The position numbers and the translations under genes are program-made. A DNA stretch of 64,000 nt from Perca fluviatilis (lineage: Eukaryota; Chordata; Actinopteri; Perciformes; Percidae). A model generated the notes under the pieces. It ran no database searches. It was given only the letters and a program-made list of their open reading frames with translations, and was not told where the DNA came from. This document shows, piece by piece, positions 22,738-34,997 of this stretch. The DNA is taken from assembly GCF_010015445.1 (NCBI RefSeq), contig NC_053116.1, forward strand, positions 4,725,568 to 4,789,567, in the 5' to 3' direction. The first letter of the stretch is position 1. Every line of letters starts with the position of its first letter.

Positions 22738-23288
22738 CTACAATCTAGTATGGATTGTAGCCTCAAGGGACTGTACGATGCTATTTAAAAAAAAATCATT
22801 TCCCAAATTTATGAAATGAACTCTGCCTCTTATAAATATCCCAAGACAGTCAAACTTTATGCAAGGATGCCTTACTTGTCTCCACCCAATTCCCTGACAA
22901 ATTTGCCCATCTCTCTGTTCACCCACATTCTGGTCTTGTTGATCTTTCCCGGATCTGCTTTCCTCCAGTGACATCTTTCATTGATGGAAGAGAGAATAAT
23001 CTTCATCGCAGCAAAGATGCCATGAAGGTGCAGCAGGTCCTGCATCATCACTGTGACAAGCTCCACACCTTTGATGTTGCCAAGGTCGTTGCCGCCACAG
23101 TGAATCAGCAGGACATCCGGGACTGTTCTTCCTCTCAAAGACTGATGAAAAAAGGGAAGAAGGTTCCTCCATCTCAGACCACCCAAGCCAAGCCACCACA
23201 CACTGCCGTCCAGTCCCCGGTTCCTCCCTGTGGTCTGTCTGGCTCTCTCTTCCCCACGTCGGATGTAGCTGACTCCAATCAGCCACAC
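22738..23288 (-). pseudogene. SGNH/GDSL hydrolase fragment
   Basis: The minus strand reads VWLIG-like MWLIGVSYIRRGEERA (block I, nucleophile Ser), WRNLLPFFHQSL, then LLIHCGGNDLG (block III). After a stop and shift near 22,872 come RGRVHFINLGNDFF (catalytic His block; the Asp of the usual D-G-V-H is Arg here) and LNSIVQSLEATI. Such SGNH domains are common in fish in tyrosine-recombinase elements (Ngaro/DIRS-like, Crypton). No recombinase is visible nearby, so the parent element is unknown. Confidence 0.65.
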
Positions 23289-23299
23289 TTTCAGACCTA

Positions 23300-24400
23300 G
23301 ATATTATTAACTATATTGGATTTTTTTTAAAAGTACTTTGTGCTCTTCTTTACACAAACATGGTTTATTAAGCTCTCAAAAACATTTTATATTGTGTAAA
23401 TGACTAAAATTACAGGTACTAATCATACCCTAAAAAAACGTCACGAATTTGTGTATCACCTATATGAAAAGATTATGCAAATAGAATAAATAACAATGCT
23501 TGAATATAGCCTAGTTCACCTTGTCCAAGTACGGCCGGGACCACATTAGGGTTCGTCCTTTTGGGCTCAGTCCACATGGGAGCGTCTTCCAACTCTAAAT
23601 AAAGTAAGTAAAAAACATGCTTTCTGTTCTCCCTACTTTAAAAACAAAGAAAATTATCAGCAAATGCATATTCAGTTGAGTTAGCTAGCACTCAGACTAC
23701 TTATGTATGTGTTTTCCTATAGTAAATAGCCTATATCCTGCCAGGTCTATCAATTAGTGTATCGTCTTCATGAAAGGATTATGGAAATATAATATATAAA
23801 TGTTGTTCAACTTGTCCAAATACCGCCGGGACCCCAACGTTATTGTCAGTCCACATATCTGCCATCTAAAGAAAGTAAAAACATTCATGCTTAATATCCA
23901 AAACAATGTGTGTGTCTTCCTATCTACCAATGACAGAGAAAAGAGTGATTGAGAGCACATGAATGTAAAGTTATCGTTAACGTTACAGTACCTACTATTA
24001 AGTCCTACAAAAATTGCCCTAACTTGGTTAAGTTGAAAACAAAACATTCGCCCTTGCCTGTAGGCCTATGTACAATTTCTAACGTCAGATATTTAGTTAA
24101 AATGGAAAATACACGCAAAACGACTAACATTAAACCAAAGACCAGCATTAGCTTTGCCACAAGAAATTGCTCAAATCTAATACTGTATACATATTTACTA
24201 CAGCATTATGTAAACCAAGTGTATCATGTTGACATACAGTACACTGCTAATTATTAGCTACATCCTATTTTTTTTATAATCTTACCTTATTCAGCCAAAA
24301 CTGATTTTTGTGTCTCGTAGTCTCGTCAGCGTGTACAGCACATGGATGATACAGCATGGATAGATATTAAGAGAACGGTGTACAGTAGCGGAGGGAAGGG
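23300..24400. other. No gene seen
   Basis: AT-rich sequence with two related stretches (about 23,420-23,620 and 23,700-23,890: CTTGTCCAA-TAC-GCCGGGACC). This suggests an old 290-bp tandem duplication. No coding motif. Confidence 0.4.
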
Positions 24401-24407
24401 GGAGGGG

Positions 24408-24417
24408 ATTTAAATAC
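24408..24417 (+). promoter_or_regulatory. TATA-like box before the THAP exon
   Basis: ATTTAAATAC follows a G-rich stretch (GGGAAGGGGGAGGGG) and lies about 100 bp before the ATG at 24,516. A polypyrimidine/TCTTTACAG stretch also lies between. It is a plausible core promoter for the P-like transposase, from sequence appearance only. Confidence 0.3.
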
Positions 24418-24916
24418 AGCGCGGGCCGATCTCTTATCCTTTCTTTCCAGCGTCTGTGGCGGTAAATCTTTTTCTTTGTCTTTACAGCCAGCAAGAAAAT
24501 CAAAAAATCTTCAACATGCCGTCTTGTGTTGCCTACAACTGCGTGAAGCGATCAGATGGTAGTTCCAAATTTACTCTGTTCAGGTGTGTTGAAATGATTT
24601 CAGTTGCAATATACAGTAATATATTTTATATTATAGTTTTTTATTTATTTATGCTAATGCTAGCAAGCGTAATAACTAGCTTAAACTAATTAGATTTACA
24701 TTTGATAATATGTTATTCTTATATATTCATGGTGTGATCACCTAATGGATAAGGATCACATTCTCTTAATATCCAGGATCACATCTATGTGTAACATTGA
24801 TAAAGATTTAAGAAAATACTCTCAAGTGATTTTTACACTTTTTTTTTAATTAAAGTAACGTTAACGCTTCCATTTTTTTATTTACTTTAACAGACTGTAT
24901 TGTGACTAATTTAAGT

Positions 24917-26264
24917 ATGGTATAGATCATGCTTTCTAAAGAGATTTTCTGCAGTGAGTGCTTTTACTTCAACTGATTACACTAAATATTTTACAGTTTT
25001 CCTGTCCTTGATAAAAAAAAGGAGGCGTCAGTGGGTCAGAAACATTAAAGGGGTGATAGAACAACATGGCATCATGACTTGGCGTAAATATATACGCCAC
25101 TTTCATAAAGCCAAATGGCGTGTTATTTTATGCCATTTTCAGCTATCCACGTGTATGATACACGCTGGATACAGCTGATGTAAACAGACCCCCACGGGCC
25201 CCGGCGCACGTTTGCGCGTTTCCGCGAGAACGCGGACGATTCATCGCGAGAACAACGTCACACGCCTGTTAAGAAAAAAAAATTGGTTGAGTTTAGGAAA
25301 AGAACACAGGGAAAGGCTTTAGTAACAAAACAGTGAAAAAAACACGGAAAATAACGACAAAAACACGCTTACGACAACAACAAATGGTTGGGTTTAGGAA
25401 AGAAACATTGGGTAAGGCTTATTAAAAACAAAAACGTAAAAAAAAATAAATAACGGCAAAAAACGGCCGAAAAAATCGCCACACGCCAGGCGCGAACCCG
25501 GCTCTCCCTGGTGAAAGTCCTGTGTTTTAAAAACCGGAACCTTTGTCAGCCTTTGGGTGTATTAAGAGAACGGTCACGCCCCAACATTATGGTATAGATC
25601 ATGCTTTCTAAAGAGATTTTCTGCAGTGAGTGCTTTTACTTCAACTGATTACACTAAATATTTTACAGTTTTCCTGTCCTTGATAAAAAAAAGGAGGCGT
25701 CAGTGGGTCAGAAACATTAAAGGGGTGATAGAACAACATGGCATCATGACTTGGCGTAAATATATACGCCACTTTCATAAAGCCAAATGGCGTGTTATTT
25801 TACGCCATTTTCAGCTATCCACGTGTATGATACACGCTGGATACAGCTGATGTAAACAGACCCACCGCGGGCTCCTCCTCGCGCTACGTTATGCGAAGCA
25901 TCGCGGTGAACGCGGTTTCATATCGCGAGAACAACGTCACACGCCTGTTAAGAAAAAAAATTGGTTGAGTTTAGGAAAAGAACACAGGGAAAGGCTTTAG
26001 TAACAAAACAGTGAAAAAAACACGGAAAATAACGACAAAAACACGCTTACGACAACAACAAATGGTTGGGTTTAGGAAAGAAACATTGGGTAAGGCTTAT
26101 TAAAAACAAAAACGTAAAAAAAAATAAATAACGGCAAAAAACGGCCGAAAAAATCGCCACACGCCGGGCGCGAACCCGGCTCTCCCAGGTGAAAGTCCTG
26201 TGTTTTAAAAACCGGAACCTTTGTCAGCCTTTGGGTGTATTAACAGAACGGTCACGCCCCAACA
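24917..26264 (+). repeat. 673-bp tandem duplication covering exon end and MITE start
   Basis: Unit 1 is about 24,917-25,589 and unit 2 about 25,590-26,264. Both run from TATGGTATAGATCATGCTTT through the KKRRRQWVRNI coding end and the AGGGGTGATAGAAC MITE start, to ACGGTCACGCCCCAACATT. They differ in a GC-rich patch (25,195-25,250 versus 25,865-25,920). Both include GGTTGGGTTTAGGAAA words shared with the 46.7-kb element. Confidence 0.88.
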
Positions 26265-27532
26265 TTTACATAGGCTACACAACTGACCTGAGATCAGGTA
26301 GTCTTCTGAATCTAGCTAAGTCACGCAGATCTCTGCTATTCCATTACAAAATTCACTTCTGAAACTTTTTTATGCGAGAAATCAACTATGTAAAGCTCAA
26401 ATATGGGCCGCTTTACGAAAATGGATGGCTAATTGCAAATTTTGTCCGTCTGTGTGTCGGAGTTCAGCGCCAGTGCTGCCTGTGTAGCTGCCTCGCCGCC
26501 CGGCCTGCCTTCCTTCACAGACCCCGGCCTGCTGTGAGGTACTTGGAGCTGCGTCACGACTGGCAGCCCACAGCACTCCATACTCCATTGAATTTCGTCA
26601 CGCCACGTATACAACATCTAGCTAAATATCTTATAAAGCTAACAACGGTGTCCGATTTCAAGTTAATGAATATTTGTGAATTTCAGAGGAATTCTAAGAG
26701 GAAGCTAGCTAGCTCTCATTGATAGAGCTACATCCAGCAGCAGGCTCTATCAATGGGACTCGCGGACAAGCGGCGTTTATTTCCCCAATCGTTTGTTTAA
26801 ATAACTCAACACATTATAATTACACACATTAAAAGATTAACTGAAACCTGTGGTAAGAGATTGCTGGCGTAACAAGCTCGCTGACCGCGCTCTCACTCAC
26901 ATACACCGGGCATTTAGCTAGCAGGAAGAGGGGAGTTGCAAGCCCTGGAGCTCTGTCAGGGCAGGGGCATTTGGTTGTCATTAGCCCAAGAGACGGTGAC
27001 TTTGCGCGGGTATGGAGTGCTGTGGGCTGCCAGCTCCAAGTACCTCATAGCAGGCCGGGGTCTGTGAAGGAATGCAGGCCGGGCGGCGAGGCAGCAACAT
27101 AGGCAGCACCAGCGCTGAACTCCGACACACAGTTGGACAAAATTTGCAATTAGCCATCCATTTTCGTAAAGCGGCCCATATTTGAGCTTTACATAGTTGA
27201 TTTCTCGCATAAAAAAGTTTCAGAAGTGAATTTTGTAATGGAATAGCCCGATAAACAATGTATAACTTTGCAGTGTCTGAAATATGAGAGTCTCCTATGT
27301 GTTTCTATGTAGTTTGCTCAAACCAATCAGCACGTAGCTCATTCGGAATATTCATGAGCATACCATATTTGGAAGAAAAGCTCTTGTTCCAAATAGAGCC
27401 ATATTCACAGGGTAGTTAAGGGCCTAATAAAATAGCATTCGGGCAATTTTCAGCCCAACCAATGTTACATACCCTATTAGGAGACCTTAAGGAACAGTGT
27501 AAAATACCCTATATAATCATTCTATCACCCCT
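25049..27532. mobile_element. TTAA-target element splitting the THAP exon
   Basis: The ends are AGGGGTGATAGAA and its exact inverse TTCTATCACCCCT. TTAA lies directly outside on both sides (25,045-25,048; 27,533-27,536). Removing the block and one TTAA joins AACATTAA to CCGCAAAAAT. Inside are the second unit of the 673-bp duplication and a long inverted repeat. TTAA duplications suggest a piggyBac or Kolobok-type MITE. No transposase is inside. Confidence 0.85.
26335..27248. repeat. Long inverted repeat inside the TTAA element
   Basis: 26,335-26,587 and 26,999-27,248 are reverse complements (from CTATTCCATTACAAAATTCA to CACAGCACTCCATAC) with few changes, around a 410-bp spacer. The outer 280 bp of the right end have no counterpart at the left, where only 13 bp of TIR remain. 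Confidence 0.85.
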
Positions 27533-30092
27533 TTAACCGCAAAAATTGGAAGCCATCCCGCCACTCCCGCATATGCGCTCACCATTTCACAAAGGAGTGT
27601 TTCCTAACTGGCAGTGCGGGAAGGAAACTAAATTCAACTGCTGTGCCTACAATCTTCAACATCACCAGTGACAACAGAACAGCTAAGCCACGGGTGGTAA
27701 GTATACAAACTGAGGTAAGTACTGTGTACTTAGATCACTCGTACATGGCTGTAAGTGTTACTTCTACCTCTGAAGAATTCACAACTTGTGAGTCAGAGAT
27801 GGAAGTGACATTACCAGAGTCAGGAAATGTTGAAGGTAGCATTACTCAGCCAAACACTGATGACCACAGTTATATCGGAGTATCTCCCAAAACACTGAAG
27901 CACCAAATCGGACATAAATTGACCACCTGCCGCAAAAAACTGAAAGTGGAAAAACAGAAGACAAAACTTTTGCAAAGGAAGATTTCCAGTTTAACTGAGG
28001 TCATCATTGTGCTGAAGCAGAAACTGCTGATATCAACAGGCTGTGCAGAGATGCTGGAAGATTCCTTTAGTGGTGTGCCAAAAGCGCTACTCACACGAAT
28101 CACACAAAAGAAGAAGGTTAAAGTGTCTGAGGAATTGCGTTCATTCGCCATGACTCTGCATTTTTATTCCGCTAAAGCTTATGCTTATGTTCGTGAATGC
28201 TTTGACCTTGTTCTGCCACATCCCGAAACCATTCGGTCGTGGTACAGCAAAATCTCTGCAGATCCTTGATTCACACAACCAGCCTTTTCTGCCATCAAGT
28301 CTTGTGTAGAGGACAGAAAATGTGAGGGAAAAGAAACCTTGTGTGCCCTCATGATGGATGAAGTGGCCATACGAAAGCATGTGGAATATGCTGCTGGGAA
28401 ATTCCATGGATATGTGGACCTAGGCTGTGGCATTGTCAATGACAGCCTACCACCAGCCAAAGATGCCTTGGTCCTCATGGTTGTTGCCATTGATTATTCC
28501 TGGAAAATCCCTTAATCGATGGATTGACTGGAGAAAAGCGTGCTAATATCATCAAGGATTGCCTTCTTCGACTCCATGACATCGGAGCACATGTGATGTC
28601 ACTGACATGTGATGGTCCATCATGCCATTTTTCCATGTTGAGAGCCCTCGGAGCAAGCTTGGATGTGCATGACATGAAACCCTCATTTCCACATCCGGCA
28701 GATCCCTCAAAAATGGTCCATGCAGTACTTGATGTGTGCCACATGCGGAAACTGATCAGAAATACATTGGCTGACGGAAGTGATTTGCTAACTCCAACAG
28801 GAAAAATCAGTTGGAAATATCTCAAGGAGTTAAACAAACTTCAGGAGTCACAGGGACTGCGACTTGGAAACAAGTTGAAAATGGCACACATACGGTGGGA
28901 TAAACAGAAGATGAAGGTGAAGCTTGCAGCCCAGGTGTTCAGCAGCAGTGTGGCAGATGCTCTTGAGTATTGCAACACACAGCTCCATCTGCCGCAGTTC
29001 AGAGGATGTGAAGAGACGGTGGACTTCCTGAGAACTATTGATGCTGCCTTCGATGTCCTCAACAGCAGGAATCCTCTAGGGAAAGGATACAAAGCACCGC
29101 TGAGGACATCTAACAAAGACCGTGCTGAAGAAATCCTTCTGAAGGCACAAAAGTCTCTCCTGGAACTGAAAGATCAGACAGGCAAACCGCTGCATGCTGG
29201 GAAACGAAAAACTTGTGTAATTGGTTTCATTGCCAGTTGCATAAGTGTATGGAATGTTTTCCAGGAAGCTGTGTGTAGGCCAAATACCCAATGCCGTTAC
29301 CTCCTCACTTACAAGCTGAGTCAAGATCATCTTGAACTGTTCTTTTCCTCTGTCAGAGCACGTGGTGGATTTAACAACAACCCTCCTGCAAGACAGTTCA
29401 CAGCTGCATACAAGCGTCTTCTTGTGAAATTGCAAGTGAAGTATGGAACAGGCAATTGCATCCTCCGCGACAACACCACCATCTTGGAGGCAACACATGC
29501 GGCAGCAAACACCTCGTGCTGATATGACCTTCAGCCTGTTGAGCATGCAGAGCCAGAGCATAATTACCACCAGTGCCCAAATGTTGATGCTATTTCTGAG
29601 TACAAAGACGCAGCTATCAACTACATTGTTGGCTTTGTTGTAAAAAAGATCAAAGAAAAGCACAACTGCATGACATGTGCTGATGCGCTGACTTCTGATT
29701 CCACTGTGCATCCCTTTTTTCTCCTGAAGACTCGTGGAGGTTTGCAAAAACCACCACCTGGGATAGTTGCTGTTTGTTCAAAGGCAGAGCGTTGCTTTCA
29801 ACGGGTTTTGAGATCAACATCTGGCAAGCTCCCCCAGGGATATGGCTTAACATCAGCCATCACATATCAATTTCTGGATTACAGTGCAGACAAGATGTTG
29901 TTCCCAGAGTTGCATGACCACATGTTTGAAACCACTGTTGAGGACAATCATGTACATCTAGTGGTGAAAATGGCATCCTCTATATACTGTAAAGTAAGGA
30001 TGCACCACTTAGCCAGACGTGAAACTGAGAAAATGACAAAAGACATTGTCAGGCATAAATACACCAAGTTGGTCCATTTTCATCATCAGTAG

Positions 30093-31263
30093 TTACATGC
30101 TGCTACATGCTGAGGGTTGCTTAAATGAACAGCTTTCTTCTTCTGTGTTTTTATATAACTGTCATGTAATATACAACCTTCTGTATACTGTAGTTTTCAC
30201 TGTATATACCTCTAATTTATTTATTAAAATTTATTTAAATTTTATTGTGCTCAATCTGTACTTTCTGTCTTGTGCAATACCTGATTTCCCCTTTCGTGTC
30301 CTATCTCTAACTGTATTGTTTTAGCAACCCAACACATGGTTCTCAACAGTGGACAGACTGTATGTCTGTGTGTGAATGTAAACTGCAACATCACAAGCCT
30401 TCTTGTAGTCAGTGTCAGTTTTGTGGTTTCTTTCTAAATGCAGTGGCTGACAGTTATAGTTGGTGCATGTAGTGTTCAACATATTGCTTGGAGTACGCTT
30501 AACGCGGCACAAGTCTGTAATGAACATGTACAATGCATCAGAAAAATTTCCTCTGATTACAATTTATTGTTTCAATTTTGCACTAACTCACTGGATGTGT
30601 ATATAGTTAATAGTTTGGTCTGTGCTTTCTATAGCTTTGAACTATATGTTGTTGTTCAAAAGATAGCCTTTTTCACTTAAAAAACATAAAATAAAAAATT
30701 TACAAAAAATAATTTTGTAACTCTTGTTTCTGTTTAAATATGAAATATATTCCCACATTGTTTGCACTCAGTTTACGTGTTTTAACTAAGTTCCTCATAC
30801 ATTCAGCAAATTTTCATGGTAAGGACAGATACATTTATGTATGACTTAATGCCTAAATAAGAACAAGAATAATGAATGTGCTACTACATGAACTATCAGG
30901 AATGTACAAGAACAAATAGTATCTATTTCAGTGTTAGGACCACTTTAATTGAAGGGCCATACATGAAAAAGCCATAAAAGTTGATAACAAACATTTGAAA
31001 TTCAAAGGATACATATAAGCACTGCTTTGACTGGTCAGTATTTTGGCCTGTCCCTTTAACTGCAGACTTATCTATAAAACACTAATTCAGAATGAAATAA
31101 TAACACCTTAGTTGTTCCATTTATTAATATATTGTTTGTTTGCATTAACTCATGCATGATATTAGTTATTGTACATTACTGATAGTTCATTAACTATTAA
31201 ATTAATTAATTCATGATTAATTATTGGTATTTCTCATGTATTTAGTATTGTTCTATGTATATA
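30093..31263. other. AT-rich 3' flank; no gene
   Basis: It contains AATTAAA/AATAAAA-type signals (for example near 30,690) that could end the P-like transcript. Nothing else is recognisable. Confidence 0.35.
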
Positions 31264-31792
31264 CAGTACAGGCCAAAAGTTTGGACACACCTTCTCATTC
31301 AATGTGTTTCTTTATTTTCATGACTATTTACATTGTAGATTCTTACTGAAGGCATCAAAAATATGAATGAACACATATGGAATCATGTACTTAACAAAAA
31401 AGTGTGAAATAACTGAAAACATGTCTTTTAGATTCTTCAAAGTAGCCACCCTTTGCTTTTTTGATAACTCTGCAAACCCTTGGTGTTCTCTCAATGAGCT
31501 TCATGAGGTAGTCACCTGAAATTGTTTTCACTTCACAGGTGTGCCTTGTCAGGGTTAATAAGTGGAATTTTTTCCCTTATTAATAAAAAAAGCAAAGGGT
31601 GGCTACTTTGAAGAATCTAAAATATAAGACATGTTTTCAGTTATTTCACACTTTTTTGTTAAGTACGTGATTCCATATGTGTTCATTCATAGTTTTGATG
31701 CCTTCAGTGAGAATCTACAATGTAAATAGTCATGGAAATAAAAAGGAAACGCATTGAATGAGAAAGTGTGTCCAAACTTTTGGCCTGTACTG
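31264..31792. mobile_element. Tc1/mariner non-autonomous element
   Basis: A 529-bp element starts CAGTACAGGCCAAAAGTTTG, with an inverted copy of about 165 bp at the other end. TA lies on both sides (31,262-31,263; 31,793-31,794). The middle retains a short piece of the fish Tc1-like element of this well-known TTGGACACACCTT family. No transposase frame remains. Confidence 0.95.
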
Positions 31793-31885
31793 TATGTATT
31801 GTCTTGTCTGAGTATGTGTAAGTGATTGGTCTCGTGTCCCTACTCGAGGCCTGCACCTTGACGTGGTGAGTGGGCTTTAAACTAA

Positions 31886-32604
31886 TGGCGCTTTTCCATT
31901 ACATGGTACCTACTCGCCTCGACTCTACTCGCCTTTTTTGGTTTTCCATTACGAAAAAAAGTACCTGGTACCTGCTAACAGGACCTTTTTTACTACCTCC
32001 TCAGTCGAGGTTCTAAGCGAGCTGAGGCGAGCCGAGAAGGTGACGTAAAACCTTGCAGGCTACAGATTGGTCGGAAAGAATCGTCACTGCTTTGCTAGCG
32101 ACAGACGGCATTTTTAAATAGTTTAGCCAGCGGTGTTTTTTTGCTGCCGGAGGCTCCACGCAGAGCTTTCTCCGTAGCATACAAGTGGCCTGATGTTTAT
32201 ACTTGTGCGCTGGTGTGTGTTGAGTCGCCGTGTGTGTGTGTAGCTGGTGAGCAAGGGAGAAGTGAGAGAGTGCCGGCGATTAGCTCCGCAGCTAGTAGTG
32301 ACTCTAGAGTCATATAGTGAGAGAAACAAATTGTCTGCCCTGTTTTTTCTGACCACGGTGGGAAATCTGGAGCAGTAAAAGTGAACTATCTTGTTGATTT
32401 CATGTTGTTTACGGAGAAGGAGAACCAGGAAATGAGTCGGGGGGGGGGAATGCAACGCTACCAAGCCAAGCCCACGGCAGTCGCTATGACGACCAGCCAC
32501 GCTGAGGCAGTACTAAAATCTGCAATGGAAAAGGGACGCACAGTGCGCCGAGTCGAGTAGAGTCGAGGCGAGTCGAGCAGGTACCATGTAATGGAAAAAC
32601 GCCA
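31886..32604. mobile_element. PIF/Harbinger-type MITE
   Basis: A 719-bp element with TIR TGGCGCTTTTCCATTACATG (left) and TGGCGTTTTTCCATTACATG (right, reverse complement). The 3-bp TAA target duplication lies at 31,883-31,885 and 32,605-32,607. The 125-codon ORF within it lacks any known motif and is not taken as a gene. Confidence 0.9.
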
Positions 32605-32607
32605 TAA

Positions 32608-33084
32608 GACAGGCCTTTTTTATTTTAAATATGTCACCTGTTCAACCAACCTCATGCTAACTACCCTGCAATTGTAGAAATAAATCCGGTTGTATGGTGA
32701 ATTTATGAGTCTTTTGCAACATGTTTTCCAGTTTCAGCTGCTGGCATGACACGGTCCATTATCTGCTAGATGAATTCTCCCTCTCAGACAGCGATGTCCT
32801 TGTCCTGTCCAGAGTACATACTTGTCTGACTCTTTATTTGATCCAAAGATGATGATTAAAAACAATCCTTTATAATTGTATCTGTGCAAAAATTTAATTT
32901 GTTTTTGTATGTTTATATAAAATATTAAATTTTTTTTTTTTTTAACCCTTCTATCATTGTTTCTATCATTTGTCTCGTATTTCGATATGAAAGGAAATTA
33001 AATGCTTTTATTATTATCACCAGGAGGTGAAAATTAGTGCCACCATACATAACGTTTAATTTATTACAGACAACAGGACATACA

Positions 33085-33154
<70 letters not shown>

Positions 33155-33277
33155 TGTACTATAGCTATATATAGCCAGTCATTGACATCAACAGTTAACG
33201 ACAATGTTCAATTATAATACTTCACTTTGCCATTTATTAATTAGTAATGCTTATCAACATAAATTATGGATGTTTTG
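32608..33277. other. No gene; contains (TA)n
   Basis: The sequence is AT-rich. A (TA)n microsatellite runs from 33,086 to 33,153 and is flanked by ACATACAG and CTGTACT, so the block is palindromic. Position 33,277 is where the inner left arm of the large inverted repeat begins. Confidence 0.7.
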
Positions 33278-33998
33278 AGAAAACCAAGGCGATATAATCA
33301 CTATGTCTGTAACGTTATCTATGTACAGTGTTACCGTTCTCCCATGCTAGCTACCGCTGATGTTAGCTACTAGCCGATAGCCCTGGCAGTTTTGGGAAAC
33401 GCTAATGACGTTACATCCACGTAACAGGCTTTACAGCATACATACATACATACATCACTCGGGTGTATCATAAGATAATACCATGGATGTATTAATAGAA
33501 CACATGGTGAATTACAGCCATTAGCTGCTGGAGCTACATCCATTAGATTGTGATTATTACAGCTACAGCACTCAGAACAGTCATTTGAGCATGCGCAGTG
33601 CAGGCGACGCGGGCGAGCGCACTCCCTATGGTGTGCTCGCTCCATTATGCGCGGTCATCATTTCAAATTTAATAATTCAGGATTCGCTTCTAGTGAATGT
33701 TAAAAATGTTAAAAACTTAACGTTTTAAACAAGGACCCTTTCAGTGTTCGGGCTGGTAGTTTGATATACCCCGAAACAAATTATCCGCTGAAATATAGAC
33801 GTTTCTTTCGCCATGTAATGTCTATGTGAAAAGTCTTTCTGGGCCATGGGGTGCAGTACCACCATTATCCGTTAAGCCCATGTTGGCATATAGACTTAGC
33901 GCTCCTCCTGGGGGCTTGGTCGTATCCTCGGTAAAACAGTATTATCTTGCGCATGTGCAGAACGGATCGTGTAGGCAGAACGGATCGTGTGCTTATAT
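33278..33998 (+). repeat. Inner left arm of the large inverted repeat
   Basis: Reverse complement of 42,566-42,141 followed by 35,912-35,723. Landmarks: AGAAAACCAAGG (33,278), CAAGGACCCTTTCAGTG (33,730) and CCGCTGAAATATAGAC (33,787). At 33,739-33,745 the arm holds the uninterrupted site of the 6.2-kb element in the other arm. Confidence 0.85.
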
Positions 33999-34997
33999 AT
34001 AGACCCTTTGCACGTGACGTCACACTCTACTCCCGCGAATTATGAACGCCATGACGGACGGCGGAAGAGCTATTCTGTAGACGGACAGCAAGTCAAACGA
34101 GAACGTGTTTGCTGCTTATATACTGTGTATGGTTCACTGTTCTTGTTCTCACGAGTCACATACACAATCTGCAGAGTAATCCTCACCAACACAAGCATGT
34201 GTATGTATTGCCTTTCTGTTTTAAATGACTGATAAATAATAATAAAACTTCCTCACCCAGCTAGCTGCCGTGCTAACAGGTCCCACATAACTATCATCGG
34301 TTATTCACTGACCTACATATCCCAAAAAGTAAGCCGTTCCCTTGATCATTTAACTTAACACGCATACAAAAAATATTGGTTAAGTTAAAGATGACATGGC
34401 ACGGAAACTAGCTTCAAAAAGGCCAAACAACTGAATTAAATGCGGGTCTGCGGAGCTCCTACCCCAGTTAGCCGACCAGCTAGCTGTCGAAATATCCACC
34501 GGTCACCAGCGAATATAATCACAGATTAGACGATGGCTAGATGTTACATTATGTGTGGTTAATACTAATCATAGACACTCCATGATTTACTGCATGGATT
34601 AACGTGTGATGAATTATTTCCCAGAGCTGGGATGTGTTCAGGCATCCATTAGAGAGTTGCATTGGCTCAGCCAGTGAACAACGGTAGCCTACATGCCTGT
34701 AGCTAGCTTGCCCTGCTAGCTGATAGCCGTTAGCTGCTAGCTGCCGTCCTGTGAGTGTATTCAGACAGGCTTCTGTGATAATCATCCCAATAACAATCCA
34801 CGGTGGTGTGGCTATGTCCTCCAGAGGACAGGTCATGTCACGTATTGAAGTGTATTCCCCCCTAAAAAATAAAAAACAGTAGTGCGGTAGTAGCTGCTAG
34901 TTGTAGCAAGAAAAGGTAAACAGTAGTGTGCCGATCGGAGCGTAGTGTGTGAAGAGCAGATTTGTTTACAAGGGAAGAAGCTTGGAGTAACGTAACT

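Larger units (their letters stand above)
24516..30092 (+). pseudogene. P-element-like (THAP9-like) transposase gene
   Basis: Exon 1 (24,516-24,583) starts MPSCVAYNCVKRSDGSSKFT, the C-x4-C start of a THAP zinc finger, and ends at a GTGTGT donor. Exon 2 begins near 24,997 (FLSLIKKRRRQWVRNI) and is cut by a TTAA element. It resumes at 27,537 with NRKNWKPSRHSRICAHHFTK (THAP Trp-Pro and C-x2-H). A coiled coil follows (27,900-28,030), then the P-transposase core: LRSFAMTLHFYSAKAY, DEVAIRKH, LTCDGPSCHFSML, a long insert with KMVHAVLDVCHMRKL, and LSQDHLELFFSSVRARGG. The C-terminus ends at 30,092. Breaks: TGA at 28,267, a frameshift near 28,513 (SWKIP/LIDGL) and TGA at 29,520. The match to THAP9/P transposase is strong; element termini were not found. 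Confidence 0.88.

Noticed and set aside
32123..32500. 125-codon ORF on the minus strand
   Set aside because: It lies inside the PIF/Harbinger-type MITE and shows no transposase or Myb-like motif.
19949..33277. The 13.3-kb interval as one giant transposon
   Set aside because: Weakly similar words (GATAAGCGTTA near 19,947; inverse TAATGCTTATC near 33,246) occur at its borders, but they are short and imperfect and no target duplication is visible. Stepwise nesting is simpler.
33370..33645. Cys/His-rich 91-codon ORF that looks like zinc fingers
   Set aside because: It is part of the inverted-repeat arm; the spacing of Cys and His fits no finger class, and the other arm does not preserve the frame.
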